From: an uncultured Halobacteriovorax sp. | GTDB taxonomy: Bacteria; Bdellovibrionota; Bacteriovoracia; Bacteriovoracales; Bacteriovoracaceae | Length of the DNA: 64,000 nucleotides | Reading direction: 5' to 3' | NCBI GenBank assembly: GCA_913061265.1 | Contig: CAJXVS010000006.1 | Coordinates: 1 to 64,000, forward strand | Shown: piece after piece, positions 59,974-64,000 of the stretch | Position numbering within the stretch: position 1 is the first letter of the stretch | How the letters are laid out: each line of letters starts with the position of its first letter | Program-made: the position numbers and the translations under genes | The notes under the pieces: model-generated | Databases searched by the model: none | Told to the model about the DNA's origin: nothing | What the model saw: the letters and a program-made list of their open reading frames with translations, nothing else

Positions 59974-61095
59974 TTAATTCTGCTTAGAATTAGAGCCTGA
60001 TTTACTCTTATCATGAACAACATCGATCTCTTTTGTCATCTCATGCATGATCGCGGAGTGAATGGAATCTTTAAAGAGCTTCCAAAACTTCTTACTCTTT
60101 CTATTATCAGAACTTGGAAGTTCTAAAGTGTAGGTTGGAATATTTCTTTCATTCCCAGCATAGTTCCCAAGAGATCCTGGAAAGAAGGGATAGTTCTTTA
60201 TCTTATAACCTTTTGCTTGTTCACTCATTTGAATAAGGAGTTGGTTAGCACTAGAGCCTACTACTCCCCCTGAGTGCCTATCAGCTGGACCGTCGTAGTC
60301 GAGCATAGTTAGAGGAGCATGAACAGAGATGATCTTATCAGGGCTGTATCTTTTTAGAAGATTCACTTGAAACAAAGTTTCAGGCTCACTCATGGCCTTC
60401 TTACCGGGGTATCTTCTCTTATCTTTTTTATACCTATTGGTCCAAATTTTCATGGCCGTGGAATTAAAATCTCTGGTTGGGAAATTCCTATTAACATCAA
60501 TCCCATTAGCATTTGTTCTCGAAGGCCACTTCTTAAAGAAGCTATCCGGGTTAACAATTGGTGCGACGATCACAAGCCTGTTCTTTAATTCATCAGCATT
60601 ATGCTTTTTATTTTTATTCGAAGCGATTTCATTCAGATGATCTAAGATGTCAAAACAGAATTTAATAGGTGTGATCTCATCACCGTGAACGCCACAAAGA
60701 ATAATAGTCGTCTCTTTTCTCTTCGCGCTTTCATCTCCAAAGTTCATCCAAATAAGGGGGTCTGACTTAACTGAGGTTCTTACAAAGTTCCATGGGTAGT
60801 TCTCGCACTTAGACCTTCCCCAGCCATATTTGGTAAAACGCTTATCTATCTTTTTACAAAAGTCAGAGATCTTTTTCTTACGCTCTTCTCTAGCAACATA
60901 GGTAGTTCCCTGTGCCTTTGACTCTGCTTCAAGTTTCTCTTCAATGATCTTTTTTGATTCGGCACTGCTCTTAGCTTTAGACACACTTGTTTTCTTCTTA
61001 CTTGGTAAGACAGAAATATTGGCGCAACCGGCCCATACAAGAAGGGCGGCTATAAAGATGCTTAATGTGAATTTCCATTTCAAGGGCTTGAACAA
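59974..61095 (-). CDS. M14 zinc carboxypeptidase lipoprotein, MpaA-like
   Basis: 373 residues from TTG 61095, with GGAG five bases ahead; the next ATG in frame would lose the signal peptide. Lipobox VWAGC gives a lipidated cysteine at residue 23. A Lys/Ser/Glu-rich stretch (about 30-75) links to the M14 domain: zinc ligands in GVHGDE and ISVHAP, substrate arginine in NRNFPTRDF, and the catalytic Glu in YTLELPSS. Relatives such as MpaA cleave the gamma-D-Glu-meso-DAP bond of murein peptides. An envelope-anchored form could trim its own or prey peptidoglycan peptides; which one is inference. Confidence 0.88.
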   Translation of the reverse strand: MFKPLKWKFTLSIFIAALLVWAGCANISVLPSKKKTSVSKAKSSAESKKIIEEKLEAESKAQGTTYVAREERKKKISDFCKKIDKRFTKYGWGRSKCENYPWNFVRTSVKSDPLIWMNFGDESAKRKETTIILCGVHGDEITPIKFCFDILDHLNEIASNKNKKHNADELKNRLVIVAPIVNPDSFFKKWPSRTNANGIDVNRNFPTRDFNSTAMKIWTNRYKKDKRRYPGKKAMSEPETLFQVNLLKRYSPDKIISVHAPLTMLDYDGPADRHSGGVVGSSANQLLIQMSEQAKGYKIKNYPFFPGSLGNYAGNERNIPTYTLELPSSDNRKSKKFWKLFKDSIHSAIMHEMTKEIDVVHDKSKSGSNSKQN

Positions 61096-61170
61096 ACGTT
61101 CTCCGAATCTTAGTAAAACTTTGAATTATTATAGCTTTTTCCTTTGATTCGTGAAACATTTTCGTCCACT

Positions 61171-61992
61171 ATGAGCAAAGTACTTATCATTACCAAAAAC
61201 ACCTCCACTTACTCGCACCGTCAATTACTAGGTGCGGCAAAAGACCTTGGTCACTCTCTAGAAGTCTTGACCACCTCTAATTTCGCTCTTGAAGATGGCC
61301 ATAAGGAGTATGACCTAATCCTGCATAGGGACTCTGGGGTAAGCTTTGATGACGTGGACCTGCTTCTTTTAAAAAGCCTAACCCCTTTTTCTGATAAACA
61401 GGTCAACTCACATAAGGTTATCGAATCCCTCCGTGGAAAGGACAAGCAAGCTCTCTTCTTTCAAGAACATAAGCTTCCCCTTATCCCAACTTCCCTCTTT
61501 AGAGGGGCAGATCAGGGAGTAAAGTCATTTCCTAAGAGTGAAGAATTCGTTTTAAAAACCATTCGAGGCAATCAGGGCCTTGGAGTGATGCTGATAAGAG
61601 GAAGAGATTCATTGGCCTCTATCTTAGAGAGCCACGAAGCCTTGCGAGATGAGCGTTATATTCTTCAGCCTAAGATTGATTTAAAAAAAGAATATAGGGT
61701 CCTATGTTTAGACCAAGAAATCTGGGGCGCCATTCAAAAAGATTTTGAAAGCGGCTTTAGGGCCAATGCAAAAAGATGCCAACCTAAAGTAGTAGAGACT
61801 CTCCCTGAAGAGGTCACTAAATTAAGCCAAGCTATTTTAAAGTTATTACCAGGTCAATTTCTCGGGCTAGATATTGCCATGACTGAGAACGGACCATTAA
61901 TCATTGAGATTAATACTACTCCGGGGTTTGAAGTCTTTGATGAACTTCATGAAATAAACTCGGCCACCCGTCTTCTCCAGGAGCTTTTATGA
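61171..61992 (+). CDS. ATP-grasp ligase, RimK-like
   Basis: 273 residues from ATG 61171; a TTG at 61144 adds nine residues without support. Residues about 90-270 are an ATP-grasp fold: FVLKTIRGNQGLGVMLIRG (the ATP-binding beta-hairpin and loop), YILQPKIDLKKEYRVLCL, LGLDIAMTENGPLIIEINTTPGF, where DIA and EIN give the magnesium ligands. RimK relatives add glutamate to ribosomal protein S6 or to cofactors; others make dipeptides. The substrate cannot be told. Overlaps the next gene by 4 bp. Confidence 0.88.
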   Translation: MSKVLIITKNTSTYSHRQLLGAAKDLGHSLEVLTTSNFALEDGHKEYDLILHRDSGVSFDDVDLLLLKSLTPFSDKQVNSHKVIESLRGKDKQALFFQEHKLPLIPTSLFRGADQGVKSFPKSEEFVLKTIRGNQGLGVMLIRGRDSLASILESHEALRDERYILQPKIDLKKEYRVLCLDQEIWGAIQKDFESGFRANAKRCQPKVVETLPEEVTKLSQAILKLLPGQFLGLDIAMTENGPLIIEINTTPGFEVFDELHEINSATRLLQELL

Positions 61993-62651
61993 GAAAAAAA
62001 GATGACCTTGTTTTAGAGTCCTTTGCCGTTGGGTCTTTTAGATGTAACTGCTCTATCATCTATAGTGAGACGACCAAAGAGGCCATCGTTGTTGACCCAG
62101 GAAATGACCTAGAGCAAATCATGGGTCTTATTAAAGAGCGCTCATTAGATGTTAAAAAGCTTCTTCATACTCATGCGCACTTTGATCATATAGGTCAGAG
62201 CGCAGAGGTCTCAAGACTCACAGGGGCCACTAGTCATCTTCATCAAGAGGATATGTTTTTATATGAGGCCCTAGCTCAGCAAGGCAGCTACTTTAATCAA
62301 CCAGTGGCTAAAACCGGAGAGATCCATTCTCACTTACGTGATGATGAGAGCTTCTCCCTTGATTCGAGTGGCTTAAAAGAGTTCCTTCATACAGTTCACA
62401 CTCCCGGGCATACTCCTGGATCCTGTTGCTTTTATACTGACTTCTTTGATACGCCGGTCCTTTTAGCTGGGGATACTCTCTTTCAAGGAAGTATAGGAAG
62501 GACTGACCTCCCAGGGGGAGATAGTACACAAATCATTAAAAGTATAAAGACCAAACTGATCAGCCTGCCTAGTGAAACACAGGTCATTACAGGTCACGGG
62601 CCTGAAACCGTTATCCATAAAGAGAAGAGTCATAACCCCTTCTTAAGCTAA
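61989..62651 (+). CDS. metallo-beta-lactamase-fold hydrolase, glyoxalase II-like
   Basis: 220 residues; AGGAG before ATG. The metal-binding motif is THAHFDHIG (about 57-65), followed by HTPGHTPGS (second histidine), AGDTLFQGSIGRTDLPGG (bridging aspartate) and TGHGPET. This is the YcbL/glyoxalase II-like class of small MBL-fold thioesterases. The precise substrate cannot be told. The overlap with the ATP-grasp gene suggests a joint function. Confidence 0.9.
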   Translation: MRKKDDLVLESFAVGSFRCNCSIIYSETTKEAIVVDPGNDLEQIMGLIKERSLDVKKLLHTHAHFDHIGQSAEVSRLTGATSHLHQEDMFLYEALAQQGSYFNQPVAKTGEIHSHLRDDESFSLDSSGLKEFLHTVHTPGHTPGSCCFYTDFFDTPVLLAGDTLFQGSIGRTDLPGGDSTQIIKSIKTKLISLPSETQVITGHGPETVIHKEKSHNPFLS

Positions 62652-62688
62652 ACCTAAACTCTTTATAAAACCAACCGATAAGAAAGCT

Positions 62689-63237
62689 ATGAAACTAATA
62701 GTATTAGGTTTTCTTTTCATTTCAATGAACTGCTTTTCTATGGAAGATGATGAATCTACCCATAAGAATCATACTGTTGAGTACTTAAAGCCTGATGGCC
62801 CGGTCAAGCAAAGCCTGTGGGTTTTAAAGGTAAGCAAGAAAAAAGGTTACGAGCATTTTGATCTTTATAAGAAAGACTCTAAGACTGCTTTTCTTTCTAA
62901 TACAGCAGAGTTGGTCACTCATAGTTTTACTAAAGGCACTATTATAAAGTTTAAAAAGCTTAGGTACTTTGTTACTCAATGGGGCAGTGGAGCTCATGGA
63001 GAAGAAGTGCTTATCTTTGATCTTAACTTAAAAGTGCCAGGACCAATCTGGACCTATGTTTCAAGCTGGCCTGCCACCTTAGAGATGACTAAGACCGACC
63101 TTCTTATCCACGGCACCGGTGACATGGATTTTGAAATAAGTGAGCCAAAGAAAGACACTAAGAAGTGGAATCCTTCAATTAAGCAGATGGATTTTTCTCT
63201 GGAGTCGGAAGCTTCCCAATCATCAGAATCGGAATAA
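62689..63237 (+). CDS. secreted protein of unknown function
   Basis: 182 residues. Signal peptide about 1-17 (cleavage after CFS or near it). The mature part is beta-rich, with several aromatic strands and a segment TQWGSGAHGEEVLIFDL around residue 103-119; no family recognised. The final 60 bp overlap the MFS gene on the opposite strand. Weak ribosome site (AAGAAAG). Confidence 0.7.
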   Translation: MKLIVLGFLFISMNCFSMEDDESTHKNHTVEYLKPDGPVKQSLWVLKVSKKKGYEHFDLYKKDSKTAFLSNTAELVTHSFTKGTIIKFKKLRYFVTQWGSGAHGEEVLIFDLNLKVPGPIWTYVSSWPATLEMTKTDLLIHGTGDMDFEISEPKKDTKKWNPSIKQMDFSLESEASQSSESE

Positions 63238-64000
63238 TCAAGAAAGTCGCCCCAATATAATACGGCCAACTCGCCCCTAGTTTCCAATAAAGAATCGACG
63301 CTCCCACGGGACCAATCACTCGCGCTAAAGCGCCTAAGCTTCTAAAGACCCCTACTGCTCTTCCCTGCTCTTCAGCTGGAGTAAAGAGAGAGACCAAGCT
63401 TGTTAAACAAGGAATCGCCATAGCAGAACCTGTGGCCAAGAAGAAGAGTCCAAAATAAAGCATCCAAGAACTAGCTGAAGCTCCAATAATAAGAAGCCCA
63501 GGAATCAAGGTACAAAGGCCCATGATGGCCATCTTCTTCTCACCAATACTTCCCGCTCTTCTTCTAACAAAGCCACCTTGTACACCAGCTATTATAAAGC
63601 CGATAAAGATAAACATATAAGCATTGTCCATCGGACTATAACTTAGTTTTTCAACGGCGAAGAAAGTCAGAGTGAATTCCATCCCACTAAAGGCCATCAA
63701 GAAAAGAAAGTGACCAAAATTTGTTAGATTGATGCCTTTATAAGGAAGAGGCTTAAAGAGTTTAAAGATATTATTGGTTCTCTCACCAGTTGAGACTCCT
63801 CTTTTTTCAGGAGGAAGAGTTTCTTTAAACTTAAACCAAATATAAACATAGTTGATAGCTGAGAGAATAAAAGCCAAGGCCGCAGAGAGGCTAAAAGGGT
63901 TAATACCAAACTCGGCCCATTCAGGATTATTGATAAGAGGATTATAGAGAGCGCAGATCCCGCCCATTGCAGGACCTATAATAAAGCCAAGAGCAAAAGC
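63179..64000 (-). CDS. MFS transporter, N-terminal part beyond window
   Basis: At least 273 residues, open to the right edge; the true start lies outside. Seven or eight hydrophobic helices can be seen in the part inside the window. The first codons (FALGFIIGPAMGG) match the helix-5 region of drug-proton antiporters of the TetA/DHA1 type. The second half carries the loop FVRRRAGSIGEKKMAIMG, equivalent to the conserved loop between helices 8 and 9. Substrate unknown. The 3' end overlaps the 62689 gene. Confidence 0.88.
   Translation of the reverse strand, partial: AFALGFIIGPAMGGICALYNPLINNPEWAEFGINPFSLSAALAFILSAINYVYIWFKFKETLPPEKRGVSTGERTNNIFKLFKPLPYKGINLTNFGHFLFLMAFSGMEFTLTFFAVEKLSYSPMDNAYMFIFIGFIIAGVQGGFVRRRAGSIGEKKMAIMGLCTLIPGLLIIGASASSWMLYFGLFFLATGSAMAIPCLTSLVSLFTPAEEQGRAVGVFRSLGALARVIGPVGASILYWKLGASWPYYIGATFLIIPILMIGKLPTPEKNPSA

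Overview
The window looks like chromosome from a predatory or predator-related Bdellovibrionota, most likely of the Bacteriovorax/Halobacteriovorax side. This is inferred from the AT-rich coding style, many secreted proteins and lipoproteins of unknown function, an elongation factor G of the spirochaete/planctomycete/deltaproteobacterial (and mitochondrial) type, and a small histone-fold protein resembling the bacterial histone of Bdellovibrio. No rRNA, tRNA, CRISPR array, insertion sequence or prophage was seen.

Region 1 (1-13747) is one uninterrupted minus-strand reading frame of at least 4,582 codons that runs off the left edge. It encodes a giant lipoprotein: signal peptide with lipobox, about 800 residues of ASPM/Hydin-like anchor modules, then about 30 tandem Ig-like repeats of roughly 122 residues. 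A block of nine repeats was duplicated and later gained one repeat. Region 2 (14-19 kb, minus) holds secreted proteins of unknown role, a matrixin-like metalloprotease, a receiver-like signalling protein and a winged-helix protein. Region 3 (19.6-29.5 kb) is rich in envelope enzymes: a polysaccharide deacetylase, a MltA-type lytic transglycosylase, a possible lysozyme-fold protein in a two-gene unit, and a secreted phospholipase-D-like protein, with a LysR-cca-acetyltransferase cluster between them.

Region 4 (29.5-41.2 kb) carries fusA, a SpoU methyltransferase, an HD-GYP-like regulator, the histone gene with a near-consensus promoter, a phosphatase-superfamily lipoprotein, a FecR-domain protein with a long basic coiled coil, and an ABC exporter with a possible sigma-54 promoter. 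Two inverted copies of a roughly 100-bp two-hairpin repeat bracket the methyltransferase and HD-GYP genes; one copy sits beside the histone gene. Region 5 (41.8-46.5 kb) is a tight thrA-thrB-thrC operon whose first gene appears leaderless.

Region 6 (46.6-51.2 kb) has a small RHH-like protein, two secreted proteins, and iscR-iscS with overlapping reading frames. Upstream of iscR an orphan terminator on the opposite strand points to an unannotated small RNA. Region 7 (50.7-56.7 kb) is a housekeeping operon cdaA-cdaR-glmM-pdxJ-nnr-tsaE linking c-di-AMP synthesis, amino-sugar supply for peptidoglycan, and vitamin/cofactor repair. Region 8 (56.7-64 kb) holds a YjbQ protein, a membrane protein, a PilZ-GAF-AAA+ regulator that has lost the residues needed for sigma-54 activation, an M14 murein-peptide carboxypeptidase lipoprotein, an ATP-grasp/metallo-hydrolase pair and the 3' part of an MFS transporter.

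The strongest biological hook is the bacterial histone. The giant repeat lipoprotein, the degenerate AAA+ regulator, the dispersed repeat and the putative iscR-divergent small RNA are the next best leads.
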